Shown here: one piece after another, positions 16,136 through 25,390 of the stretch
Numbering within the stretch: the first letter of the stretch is position 1
Layout: each line of letters starts with the position of its first letter
Source of the DNA: JANQMY01 sp965227095
GTDB taxonomy: Bacteria; Pseudomonadota; Alphaproteobacteria; JANQMY01
Reading direction: 5' to 3'
DNA length: 64,000 nucleotides
Assembly (NCBI GenBank): GCA_965227095.1
Contig: CBDDFL010000002.1
Coordinates: forward strand, 124,001 to 188,000
The notes under the pieces: generated by a model
Told to the model about the DNA's origin: nothing
Seen by the model: only the letters and a program-made list of their open reading frames with translations
Databases searched by the model: none
Made by a program: the position numbers and the translations under genes

Positions 16136-17188
16136 TCAGGGGCCGGCCATGTAGGACGTGATTTCATTGCCTTTTTGCTGGCGGAAGGTCACGCAGCGGT
16201 CGATCTGGTTTAAGACGCGGGTCACGCCGTTGGGGAATTCGGTGACGCCAAAGCTTTTGGATTTATAGAAATTTTGCACGTCGCGATGGGCTTTCCGTGT
16301 GCAGAACCCACCCAAAATATTCGCGATTTCATTGTCGGACATCTTAAGCTTTTCTGCGACCGACGCGTAGTTTTCCTTGAGCCATCGCCAGCCGGTCCAT
16401 CGATTATCGGCATTGGCGAACAACGCCTTTAAGACCTGGCGCGATTCATCTGGGGTCAGATCATCGGAGATGACCTTGTTCAGCATCGCTTTATAGGTCT
16501 TTGAATCGCTCACCCAAGTCATGGCCGACAGGATCTGCGCGCGTTTCTTTGGGCTCTCCGTACGGTCCAGTTTTTCGAACAATAGCGGCACATAGGTGGC
16601 GCCGTCCGTTTTGACGGCAACGCTTAAGGCGAGGGCAAACCGCGCTTCTTCAAGGGCTGTCAGGCGGGATACCGCACCTGGGCGTTCCACCAGGATCTGA
16701 TCGGCCAATGACAATTGATCTTCTTTGATGGCGGGGTGTTCCGCTTTTAAAGCCAGAAAGGCCAGCAATTGCACGGCGGCGGTTGATTCGGGATCTTCGG
16801 CCTTGCCCGCTTTTCGGCGCAGGTCGCCGATGCGGCCACCATATAATTCAATAAAGCGGTCCCTGACATTCGGCTTGGCATAACCCTCGACGATCGCGTC
16901 ATGAATTTCAGCGAATTGCTCGATCGGAGCCGCCGCCGCCCGCAAATCGGACGCGCGCGAAAACTGGGACAGGCCGCGCATATAGGTGCGCACAGTGATC
17001 GACCCATTATGGATGGCGCGATAGAGGTCGCGCTCCAGGACCAGGGCTTCCGATAGGGTGATTTGGTCGATGTGGTCCGGCAATTTGACACGGCCATCTT
17101 TGGCATTGGCCGCACCAATGCCCACAAGAAAACCGACCGACACAAGCAACAACGTGAGTCGTCTTGAAATAAGTCTAGTCACGATCAC
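16136..17188 (-). CDS. Secreted alpha-helical protein, possibly ERAP1_C-like
   Basis: 350 residues with an N-terminal signal or anchor (about residues 10-29, LTLLLVSVGFLVGIGAANA) and an otherwise all-helical, charged body. The C-terminal third (ILGGFCTRKAHRDVQNFYKS.. VLNQIDRCVTF) resembles the HEAT-like C-terminal domain of M1 aminopeptidases (ERAP1_C), but no peptidase domain or HExxH is present. I make this link from pattern memory only. Function unknown, probably periplasmic. It stands alone between the glyA leader and the divergent moxR. Confidence 0.6.
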   Translation of the reverse strand: MIVTRLISRRLTLLLVSVGFLVGIGAANAKDGRVKLPDHIDQITLSEALVLERDLYRAIHNGSITVRTYMRGLSQFSRASDLRAAAAPIEQFAEIHDAIVEGYAKPNVRDRFIELYGGRIGDLRRKAGKAEDPESTAAVQLLAFLALKAEHPAIKEDQLSLADQILVERPGAVSRLTALEEARFALALSVAVKTDGATYVPLLFEKLDRTESPKKRAQILSAMTWVSDSKTYKAMLNKVISDDLTPDESRQVLKALFANADNRWTGWRWLKENYASVAEKLKMSDNEIANILGGFCTRKAHRDVQNFYKSKSFGVTEFPNGVTRVLNQIDRCVTFRQQKGNEITSYMAGP

Positions 17189-17481
17189 GACTTCCGGAAC
17201 AAACAGAGATCAATGAGTTCTTATCTGACGCTCATATGGTTAATAAAATTATGACAAGCCTATGGCGATCCTGTGTTCCATTCAAGTTTGCGACACTTTG
17301 GCAGAGGAAAGGGTAAAGATTTCTGCGCGATTGGCCCAAGAATCCCTTGCGGCAGGGTGGTTTACCCCGCAAATCGCGTGGCAGATCGTTTGGATTTGTC
17401 CGGTTCCTTCATTACAACAGGCAGCAATGAGCCATTTTAAGGAGGCGCGCTTGCCGACCGCAAACCGCCGGAAAGAGAATT

Positions 17482-18414
17482 ATGTTTGAGTCCATCGATC
17501 AGATAACGGAGAGCTTGGGGAGCGTCGGCTATATCAGCACGCGTGAAATCTCCACGGCCCTATACATTGCCCGTCATCTGGAAAAGCCCATTCTCATCGA
17601 AGGGCCGGCCGGTGTCGGTAAGACCGACCTCGCGCAATCCACCGCCAAATCAACGGGCCTGCCGCTCGTGCGCCTTCAATGTTACGAAGGCTTGGACGAA
17701 AGCAAGGCGCTCTATGAATGGAAATACGGCAAACAGCTTCTCTATACGCAGATCTTGAAGGAAAAACTGCACGACATTTTGGGGGATGCCGGCACGGTCG
17801 ACCAATCCTTCTCGAAATTGCATGCTTTTGACGATCTGTTCTTCTCGGAAGATTTTCTGGAACCTCGTGCCCTGCTGCGGGCGCTGCGCCACGACAACGG
17901 TGCTGTTTTGCTGATCGATGAAATCGACAAATCGGATGAAGAGTTCGAGGCGTTCTTGTTGGAAATCTTGTCCGAGTTCCAAGTAACGATCCCAGAGATC
18001 GGCACGGTGAAGGCTAAGACAGCGCCATTGGTGATGCTCACCTCGAACAATACCCGCGAAATCAGCGATGCATTGAAGCGCCGCTGCTTGCACTTGCATA
18101 TCTCCTTCCCGGAAGAAGCGCGCGAACGGGAGATTGTGGCGGCCAGGGTGCCGGGCATCAATGACGCCTTGCTGAAACAATTGGTGGGCTTCGTGCACGA
18201 GCTGCGGGATGAAGAGCTTAAGAAATTGCCGTCAATCAGTGAGACGGTGGACTGGGCCCGCGTTCTCATGTTGATGCATGCGGATCATCTGGAAAGCGAC
18301 CTTATTCGTGACACGTTGAATGTGCTGTTGAAGTTCGAGACCGATATTCAAACCGTGGAAAATAAAATCGACGGCATGCGGCGCAAAGCGGAAGGGCGGC
18401 CTCCGGTCGGTTAA
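17482..18414 (+). CDS. MoxR-family AAA+ ATPase
   Basis: AAA+ ATPase that remodels partner proteins, usually together with a VWA-domain protein. Walker A GPAGVGKTD (41-49), Walker B VLLIDEIDKSDEE, sensor 1 VMLTSNNTREISDALKRR with arginine finger. 310 residues. ATG with AAAGAGAA upstream. A VWA partner follows after 13 bases; such pairs are implicated in metal-centre insertion or stress-linked assembly (for example CoxD/CoxE). The client is unknown here; no CO dehydrogenase or methanol dehydrogenase is nearby. Confidence 0.9.
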   Translation: MFESIDQITESLGSVGYISTREISTALYIARHLEKPILIEGPAGVGKTDLAQSTAKSTGLPLVRLQCYEGLDESKALYEWKYGKQLLYTQILKEKLHDILGDAGTVDQSFSKLHAFDDLFFSEDFLEPRALLRALRHDNGAVLLIDEIDKSDEEFEAFLLEILSEFQVTIPEIGTVKAKTAPLVMLTSNNTREISDALKRRCLHLHISFPEEAREREIVAARVPGINDALLKQLVGFVHELRDEELKKLPSISETVDWARVLMLMHADHLESDLIRDTLNVLLKFETDIQTVENKIDGMRRKAEGRPPVG

Positions 18415-18427
18415 GGCGCAAACCCTC

Positions 18428-19783
18428 GTGGATAAGACGATCACCAATTTCATTCGCGCCCTACGCGCAGCAGACGTACCGGTGTCCATCGGCGAAAGCG
18501 TCGATGCGTTGAAGACCGCTGCCATGATTGGCTATAGCGACCGCCAGTTCCTGAAAGATTCGCTGGGCACGGTGGTGGCGAAATCGGTGGAAGAAAAAGA
18601 GGTCTTCGACCAAATCTTCGAAATCTATTTTGCGCGCGATGAGACACCGCCACCCTCGCCAAGCGGCGACAGCGAGGATCAGCAATCGTCACCGGAGGGC
18701 GGCGAGGGGCAGCCCACCGACGCTGACAGTCTGCTCGACATGATCGAAAACAATGATGCATTGGGCATGCAGATGGCCATGGAAAATGCGGCCCAGCAGA
18801 TCAATGTGCAGCAGATCCGTTTTTCCACTCAACGGGGCATCATGACCCGCCGCATGCTGGAAGAAATGGGCCTGCGCGAATTGGAACAGCGCATCTTCGA
18901 CCTCCGCCGCGAAGGCACGGCCGACGCCGAAGAAGAAGCGGACGCGCTGGACGCTGCCCGCGCGCAATTGTTGGCCCAAGGCCGGTCCTTTGTGGATCGG
19001 CAATATCGGGCCCATGGCGAAGCCGCCACCGAACGGTTCATGGAAGATTATCTGTCACGCGCGCGCCTGAGCGACCTTGACCGTCACGATATGATCCGTA
19101 TGCGCCGGTTGATCCGCAAAATGGCCAAACGCTTGGCGGCAAAACACAGCCGCCGCAAAAAAGCGAACAATCAGGGCAAGCTCGACATTCGGCGCACCAT
19201 GCGCGCCAATGCAGCTTATGACGGTGTGCCCTTTGAAACGGTGTGGCGCCGGCAACGGCGGGAACGCGCGAAAGTGATTGCTATTTGCGATGTGTCCGGT
19301 TCGGTCGCCGCCTTCGCCCAGTTCTTGTTGATGCTGCTCTACAGTCTAACCGAAGTCATTCCGGATATCCGGTCTTTTGCGTTCTCCAATCGCTTGGTGG
19401 AAATCAGCGATGATCTCGAAGCGCTGAGCGTGGAAGAAGTGATCCCAAAAGTTCTCAAAGACATTGGCTTTGGCTCCACGGATTATGGGCGAGCCTTTGC
19501 GGACCTTCAGGAACAGGCTTGGGACCAAATGGACCGCCGTACCACGGTGATTATGTTGGGCGACGGACGCTCAAATTATGGCGATCCGCGCATCGATTTG
19601 GTGAAAGAACTCAGTGGCCGGATCAAGCGTGTGGTCTGGCTCAACCCGGAAGCGGAAACACTGTGGGGCACGGGCGATTCGGAAATGCTGCGCTACCGGC
19701 CCTTCCTCCATGTGTTGCGGCGCTGCCATACGGTGAAGGATCTCGAATTGGCGGTGGACGACATATTGCGGTCCTACGCCTGA
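18428..19783 (+). CDS. VWA-domain protein, CoxE-like
   Basis: Partner of the upstream MoxR ATPase. 451 residues from a GTG start. The N-terminal half is acidic, Gln/Glu-rich and helical, the middle is strongly basic (KHSRRKKANN), and the C-terminal von Willebrand A domain begins about residue 283 with the metal-ion-dependent adhesion motif DVSGSV (Asp288) and later MLGDGRSNYGDPR. CoxE-type proteins help mature molybdenum or other metalloenzymes. Tight spacing to moxR indicates one operon. Confidence 0.88.
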   Translation: MDKTITNFIRALRAADVPVSIGESVDALKTAAMIGYSDRQFLKDSLGTVVAKSVEEKEVFDQIFEIYFARDETPPPSPSGDSEDQQSSPEGGEGQPTDADSLLDMIENNDALGMQMAMENAAQQINVQQIRFSTQRGIMTRRMLEEMGLRELEQRIFDLRREGTADAEEEADALDAARAQLLAQGRSFVDRQYRAHGEAATERFMEDYLSRARLSDLDRHDMIRMRRLIRKMAKRLAAKHSRRKKANNQGKLDIRRTMRANAAYDGVPFETVWRRQRRERAKVIAICDVSGSVAAFAQFLLMLLYSLTEVIPDIRSFAFSNRLVEISDDLEALSVEEVIPKVLKDIGFGSTDYGRAFADLQEQAWDQMDRRTTVIMLGDGRSNYGDPRIDLVKELSGRIKRVVWLNPEAETLWGTGDSEMLRYRPFLHVLRRCHTVKDLELAVDDILRSYA

Positions 19784-19843
19784 GGACAGCCATAAGGGCC
19801 TCATGCTCCGTGCTCGCTGGCCGTTTTGGCTACGTTTCTAACG

Positions 19844-22129
19844 CTATTTCTTCGTCGCTTCGAAGACGCCGTCCCAATCCGCCGGCGGGGGTGAAATCGC
19901 ATAGGCCTCTATGCGTTGCAGGAAGATCTTGATCAGGTCGTCCATGTGCAACGGCGTGGGCGCTGTCTTGGCTGCCGCCGTGAAATTGTTACGCGCATGG
20001 TCCCAATCTTGACGGCGATAGGCTTCGAGGCCCGCATCGAAGTTCGCCCGGAAAACGCTGAATTGCTCGCTGGTGGCAAGGTGTTCGTCCCCCAGTAACG
20101 CATAAATGCGGGCGGGTTCGGTGCGGCCCACCACGCGGATCATATCAAGTTCGAGGATGCCAAAGTCGGCCAGGTGTTTTGCTGTTTCTTCGCCGACAAT
20201 GATGTCCACTGCATATTGCTTGGTCATGCCTTCAAGACGCGACGCCAAGTTCACCGCATCGCCCAAGCAAGAATAGGCAAACCGCTGGTCCGAGCCCATA
20301 TTGCCCACGCAACAATCGCCGGTGTTGAGACCAACGCCCATGCGCAGAGGGGGGCGGTTGCCGCGGTTACCGTCGAAACGCAACTCGTTATTCACTTCGT
20401 CTAGACGGGTCAGCATGGCCAACGTTGCACGCGCCGCTTCTTTCGGATGGTTCGGCACATCAATGGGGGCATTCCAAAAGGCCATGATGGCGTCGCCGAT
20501 ATATTTGTCGATGGTGGCCTGATGGTCGAGCAACTCATCGGTCATTGGCGTTAGGAAGGTATTGAGCAGGTTGGTGAGTTCCTCCGGGTCCATCTTTTCG
20601 GACATGGAGGTGAAGCCGCGAATGTCCGAAAACAAGATGGTGATGTCGCGTACTTCGCCCCCGAGCGCTAGGTTCTCTGGATTGTCGGCGATGCGTTCCA
20701 CCATGTCCGGAGATAAATAGCGTTGGAATGCATCCCGGACGCGCGCTTTTTCTTGAGCGGTCGAAAAGAACTGCCACCCGGTCGTCACCATGTAGCTGAG
20801 GATCAGGGCGATGGACATGTATACCGGCGTGATCAGCCACCCATAATTTGTGAACGCGACCCATGTGGCCAAGTTCGCGGCCAATACAAAAACCAGAGCG
20901 ACCGCCGCCCCCCACAGGGCGTCCAGCCACGAAATGGCCACCACAACGATGATGGCGCCCAGCAATAAGGCGATGAATTCGGCACCCGGCGCCCAATCGG
21001 GCCGGCTTAAAAAGGTGCCGAGGATAATCTGTTCAATGGCCTGCGCGTGAACGGTGATGCCGTATTCGATGGGTTCCAACGGCGTGGCGATCACATCGCG
21101 CAAGCCCGGTGCGGTGGTTCCAACCAAAATGATGTGCCCATCGATTTTGGCGCGCAAATCTTCCTCCAAAATGTCCGCATTTAAGATGTCGCCGGCGGAG
21201 ACGAAACGGTCCGGCACCCGGTCGGTGTAGTGAATCCAAATTTCGCCATTGCCATTTGTGGGCACGACCATATTGCCGACTTTCAACGCCGCTATGCCGA
21301 CACCGCCGCCGCCTTCACCGCTGCCGTCCGTACTCCGTACAAGGATGGTGGAGCTGCGCTGGGCAAGGCGCAAGGCTTCGATCGACAGGGACGGCAAGAT
21401 GTTTTCGCCATAGCGGTTGAGCAGGGGCACACGGCGTACCGTTCGGTCGTTATCGCCGCGTAGGCTCACATTGCCGATGCCGGACGCGGTTTTGGAAATT
21501 TCCGGAATATTCGGAACGATGCCTTGGTAAAACGGTAAGGCTTCTTTTGGGTCAGACCCGCCAAAGGCGATGCCGGCCTTTTTGTCGAAGGGTGGTGCAT
21601 TTTCATTGGGTTCATTCGTGAGAATGACACCGGCAACAATAGGCGACTTCGAGACGGCGTCGGCAAAGATCGCGTCGTGGTCGCGTAAGGTGGCGACCTC
21701 ATCGAAGGTGCCGTCCGCATCCGGGTTTTCCGCCAGAATTTTTGCGATGCGTTTTGGCGACGTGCGGTCAGGTTCCGCAAAGACAATATCAAAGGCAATG
21801 GCCTGTGCACCGGCATCGGTCAGCTTTGTGATCAATTCGGCCATGTGGTGTCGGGGCCACGGCCACTGCCCGCGCGTCAGCAGAGCTTTCTCGTCAATGT
21901 CGACAATTGTGACCGGCGCCGGAATGTATTCACGCGGCGCGCTGCGCTGATACGCATCGAACACGGAAAGGGTTGCTGTTTCTAAAATAGCGGGGCGATT
22001 GTACCCGATCACGGCAGCGATAGAGACGGCGATCAATCCCGCCACCCAGGCCGGTGTATAGCTTAGCAACCGCTTTCTTGCCTTCGAGCCGTTGCCCGAT
22101 TGCGCAGAACCGTTTTCGGAACTCGCCAC
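19844..22129 (-). CDS. CHASE2-domain adenylate/guanylate cyclase
   Basis: Membrane receptor cyclase. One N-terminal membrane helix, a periplasmic CHASE2 sensor (about residues 35-330, with VTIVDIDEKAL and IILVGTTAPGLRDV), three membrane helices (about 340-425), then a class III catalytic domain with metal aspartates in ITILFSDIRGFTSMSE and the YIGDAIMAFWN and CLGDAVNLASRLEG motifs. The lysine in DKYIGDA favours ATP as substrate. A C-terminal tail of about 70 residues follows. GTG 22129 is preferred because GGGGGA lies eight bases upstream; a GTG at 22162 is also in frame. Divergent from the beta-barrel/FecR operon. Confidence 0.9.
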   Translation of the reverse strand: MASSENGSAQSGNGSKARKRLLSYTPAWVAGLIAVSIAAVIGYNRPAILETATLSVFDAYQRSAPREYIPAPVTIVDIDEKALLTRGQWPWPRHHMAELITKLTDAGAQAIAFDIVFAEPDRTSPKRIAKILAENPDADGTFDEVATLRDHDAIFADAVSKSPIVAGVILTNEPNENAPPFDKKAGIAFGGSDPKEALPFYQGIVPNIPEISKTASGIGNVSLRGDNDRTVRRVPLLNRYGENILPSLSIEALRLAQRSSTILVRSTDGSGEGGGGVGIAALKVGNMVVPTNGNGEIWIHYTDRVPDRFVSAGDILNADILEEDLRAKIDGHIILVGTTAPGLRDVIATPLEPIEYGITVHAQAIEQIILGTFLSRPDWAPGAEFIALLLGAIIVVVAISWLDALWGAAVALVFVLAANLATWVAFTNYGWLITPVYMSIALILSYMVTTGWQFFSTAQEKARVRDAFQRYLSPDMVERIADNPENLALGGEVRDITILFSDIRGFTSMSEKMDPEELTNLLNTFLTPMTDELLDHQATIDKYIGDAIMAFWNAPIDVPNHPKEAARATLAMLTRLDEVNNELRFDGNRGNRPPLRMGVGLNTGDCCVGNMGSDQRFAYSCLGDAVNLASRLEGMTKQYAVDIIVGEETAKHLADFGILELDMIRVVGRTEPARIYALLGDEHLATSEQFSVFRANFDAGLEAYRRQDWDHARNNFTAAAKTAPTPLHMDDLIKIFLQRIEAYAISPPPADWDGVFEATKK

Positions 22130-22329
22130 GTGAAGTGTCCCCCAACCGCCACTAAACGGCACATAACGGCCACCGCCGCCAAACGCATCATATCACAACC
22201 AGACCGGCGGTTAACCGTGTTCATTAGGCTTAATTTGAGATAGCTGCCGCGGAAATTTGCTCTATCGGCAAGAACATTGGTAAACTGCGCAAAGTGAGGG
22301 GATGAGCTGTGATGGGGAATAACAAAACT

Positions 22330-22362
22330 GCCCCCTAGCAGCTTGTCGCGCAAACTGGGGGC
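22330..22362 (+). promoter_or_regulatory. Leader hairpin covering the ribosome-binding site
   Basis: GCCCCC-T-AG (22330-22338) can pair with CTGGGGGC (22355-22362), a G/C-rich 8-bp stem with one bulged T and a 16-base loop. The TGGGGG that would act as Shine-Dalgarno for the TTG at 22369 is inside the stem. It may limit translation of the outer-membrane protein. Eye-made pairing only. Confidence 0.35.
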
Positions 22363-22368
22363 CACCCG

Positions 22369-23766
22369 TTGGATAGGTTTGCATCAGGGGAAATACGCCG
22401 CTCGCGGCGTGTGGGGATCATCGCTGCCGTCTTGGTTGCGGTTTCGTTCGTCATTGCTCGGACGGCGCCAGCCAATGCCCAACAGCCCGGCACCATCGGC
22501 GATCCGTCTCACCTCATCACCTATCAAGATATTCTACAGGCGCCAGATAATCTGGAGCTTAATTTCAATTATGCACGCCAAGAAGCGGCGAAAGGCAATT
22601 TGTCCGGCGCCAGTACGGCCCTGGAACGGTTGCTCCTCCTCGAGCCGGAATGGAATACGGCACGCTTGTTTTACGCAATCGTGTTGTTTCGATTGGACGA
22701 TTTGTTGGCAGCCGAACGGGAACTTCTGATCCTGTCGGACCGGCGCCTGCCGGAACCTCAGGCGCTCGAAGTTCAAAAATACCTGAAATACATCAAGCGC
22801 AAGCGGCAGCGCTTGCATGTAAAGGGGTTTCTGGGGATCGGCAGCCGCTACGACACCAATCGAAATTTCGCAACGAATTTGGACGGCGAATCGGACCCCA
22901 TCTTAGTTCTCGGCCTGCCGGCCATCACCTTTATTCAGCCTGAGGACGATTTCGCCTATCGCGGCTTTGCCGGGCTGAATGGGCGTTACAAGCTTAATCC
23001 CCTGTCACGTCATGCGCTCTATTTCAGAACCACGGGCGTCTACAACGAACAAGACAGCTTGGATGAGCAAAGCTTCTCTGACGTCTATGGGGAAATCGGT
23101 CTCGATTTGGACGCCCGCTTTCTCAAAGTGAAACCTCACATTATTGGGCGTACCTTCGCCATCGATAACGAACAATATTTCACCGAAGCGGGCGGCGGCG
23201 TGACTCTCGAAAAAGACATCACGCCACGCTTCAATGTGGGCGCGTTTGGGGTCGCGCTTTATCAAGATTTCAATTCCATCGGTGTTGCCGCGGCAGGTGA
23301 TCAGCGGACCGGCAATCGGCTGCAAGCCGGCGCCAGCGCCAACTATGCGTTGAATGCGCGCAACCGCATCGGGGGCCGGTTCCTCTATGATGAAAAGGCG
23401 GCCGACTTTGACGCCTTTGCCTATTGGAATGCCCGCATAGAGCTCGACTATTTGTTCTTGCTGGGAAAGGGCGCGTTCCTCCAGCTTCAAGGCAGCACCT
23501 CTTGGGCCGAATTCGACGCGCCGGACCCGATCTTCTCGCCGACCATTTCGCGCCGCGACCGGCGATATGTGTCCCGCCTATCCGTGGGAAGCCCGATCAC
23601 CTCCATCGGCGGTGCCGTCGGCCTGGAGCTTCCTGATGCATTGTCAGATCTGACCTTGCAGATCGCCGCGGACTATCGGCGGCAGGATTCGAATATTGGC
23701 AATTTCAGCTACGACAATGTGGGCGCTGAAGCCAATTTGGTTTGGAACTTTGAGTTTGGGCGGTGA
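22369..23766 (+). CDS. TPR plus beta-barrel outer-membrane protein (DUF560/Slam-like architecture)
   Basis: 465 residues. Signal peptide (about 15-38, ending PANAQQ), a short TPR-like helical region (about 55-145: NYARQEAAKGNLSGASTALE..EPEWNTARLFYAIVLFRL), then about 300 residues of alternating aromatic beta-strands ending in VWNFEFGR, a typical outer-membrane-barrel terminus. The layout resembles surface lipoprotein assembly modifiers and other DUF560 proteins; the cargo is unknown. TTG start with GGGGG seven bases upstream; GTG at 22411 is an alternative. It overlaps the FecR gene by one base, so the two are translationally coupled. Confidence 0.75.
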   Translation: MDRFASGEIRRSRRVGIIAAVLVAVSFVIARTAPANAQQPGTIGDPSHLITYQDILQAPDNLELNFNYARQEAAKGNLSGASTALERLLLLEPEWNTARLFYAIVLFRLDDLLAAERELLILSDRRLPEPQALEVQKYLKYIKRKRQRLHVKGFLGIGSRYDTNRNFATNLDGESDPILVLGLPAITFIQPEDDFAYRGFAGLNGRYKLNPLSRHALYFRTTGVYNEQDSLDEQSFSDVYGEIGLDLDARFLKVKPHIIGRTFAIDNEQYFTEAGGGVTLEKDITPRFNVGAFGVALYQDFNSIGVAAAGDQRTGNRLQAGASANYALNARNRIGGRFLYDEKAADFDAFAYWNARIELDYLFLLGKGAFLQLQGSTSWAEFDAPDPIFSPTISRRDRRYVSRLSVGSPITSIGGAVGLELPDALSDLTLQIAADYRRQDSNIGNFSYDNVGAEANLVWNFEFGR

Positions 23767-25313
23767 TGATGATGCGTAACCACACCTTAAAGAGCCTGCT
23801 CTTAATCACGACGTTTCTCGGCAGCGCACCGTTTGCCGTTGCAGCAACCGAAACGAAGATTGGCGTTAGTGCCGCTGTCAAAGGCGATGTGTATGTGCGT
23901 GGGGCACAGGAAGAAAATCAACGGCGCGCTGTGGTGAACGAGGATGTCGCCCTCGGCGACGAAGTGGATAGCCGAAAAAAGAGTGCGCTTCAAATTCTGC
24001 TGCTGGATGAAACTGTATTTACCGTCGGGTCCGACTGTGTGCTGACCATTGACGAATTTGTCTACGACCCATCGTCGAAGTCGGGCAAGATGGCGGCCTC
24101 GGTTGCGAAAGGCACGTTCCGCTTTGTCACCGGCCGTATCGGGGCGAATGATCCGCAAGATGTCTCTATTACCACCCCAACGGCGACCATCGGCATTCGC
24201 GGTACCATCATCGAAACAACGGTGGGACCGAACGCGATTGAAATAGCAAAGCTGGCTGGTCTGTTGGGGCCGGACGATGATTTCGATCCGGAAAAGGCCA
24301 CCATTGTGGTTCTGCGTGGTCCGGGGCCTGCCAATAACACGCTCAATAAAGACGGAAGTGTGGATATTGATACCGGGGGCGGATCTCAAAGGCTGACGGT
24401 GTCGGCATCCGCTGTTTTTATCCCTTTCCCGGGGGCGGAACCAACGGCGCCTTTTGCCTTCACGCCGGAAATGGATGCGTTGATCGGCCAATGGTTGCGC
24501 TCTACGCCGAACCCTGAATTGGTCAATTTGTTCAATGAAAACGGCGGTGGCGGCAGCGGGTCGGAAAACAGCGATCAAAACACCCAGACGGGGCAAAATA
24601 CACCGACGGGCACCCGCCCAACCCAACAGGGCAACGGCGATGATACGGACCCGGAAGGTGAAGTATTCCCTCGAGAGGATGCCGAAGACGAAGGCATGGA
24701 AATGACCATGCAGGATCCGGTCATTCCGACCGGCGATCTTGATGATGGCATGGACGGTGATATGGGAGACATCGCCTCCACGGGCGTCTTTAACAATATT
24801 GGCGATGAAATTTCCACTTTCGAATTGGCGGCCACGGCCGACGGGCCTGTTACCTTTATTCAGGAAAATGTGCCGCTTTATGAAGACACAGCCGGCCTGC
24901 CGCCGTTCAACGCGAACCAATCCATTAACGTGATCAACGGCCCCTTTAACGATGGGGATCCACAATATGGAAGCTACAATTTCTCGGTGACGGTGGACCC
25001 GTCCAACCGCACCTATGACGCGGATTTCGATTTTGAATCCGGTTTATTGGAAGTAACCGGTGCGCAAAATGCGAAGGGCAGCTTTGGCACCGGCAATGCC
25101 TATCTGAATCCAACGACCGATGCTGGCGTCACTCTCACGGAAACGGGTGCGTGCGGTGTTGGAGAATGCGATTCGCGGATCGACTTCCTAATCGTGGATG
25201 GGGACCCTCTTGGGGGGGCGTCGCATTCCTTCAGATTCACCGAACCGGACGACGAGGTGGAGGCCATTACCATCCGCGGGGCCGGATCCACCAGCCAGCG
25301 GCGGGTCGATTGA
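23766..25313 (+). CDS. FecR-domain secreted protein
   Basis: 515 residues with a signal peptide (about 1-26, ending FAVAA). The FecR domain occupies about residues 30-145: GDEVDSRKKSALQILLLDE, FTVGSDCVLTIDEFVYDP, KGTFRFVTGRIG and ISTPTA-type TTPTATIGIRGT. A Gly/Asn/Thr/Asp-rich low-complexity linker (about 255-330) follows, then a beta-rich C-terminal domain with two cysteines (GACGVGECDS). Free-standing FecR proteins of this kind often accompany CHASE2 cyclases. Start is ATG 23766 in the stop codon of the upstream gene. Probably periplasmic or surface exposed; ligand unknown. Confidence 0.82.
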   Translation: MMMRNHTLKSLLLITTFLGSAPFAVAATETKIGVSAAVKGDVYVRGAQEENQRRAVVNEDVALGDEVDSRKKSALQILLLDETVFTVGSDCVLTIDEFVYDPSSKSGKMAASVAKGTFRFVTGRIGANDPQDVSITTPTATIGIRGTIIETTVGPNAIEIAKLAGLLGPDDDFDPEKATIVVLRGPGPANNTLNKDGSVDIDTGGGSQRLTVSASAVFIPFPGAEPTAPFAFTPEMDALIGQWLRSTPNPELVNLFNENGGGGSGSENSDQNTQTGQNTPTGTRPTQQGNGDDTDPEGEVFPREDAEDEGMEMTMQDPVIPTGDLDDGMDGDMGDIASTGVFNNIGDEISTFELAATADGPVTFIQENVPLYEDTAGLPPFNANQSINVINGPFNDGDPQYGSYNFSVTVDPSNRTYDADFDFESGLLEVTGAQNAKGSFGTGNAYLNPTTDAGVTLTETGACGVGECDSRIDFLIVDGDPLGGASHSFRFTEPDDEVEAITIRGAGSTSQRRVD

Positions 25314-25390
25314 TCGCCTTTTTTGGTCATTTGACATTCCGCTCCTGACACCTAATTGGTTGGATATCCAACCTCAAACCTGGCGCGACT

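Noticed and set aside
17262..17489. 75-residue open frame before moxR
   Set aside because: Overlaps the moxR start, has no ribosome site and no recognisable features.
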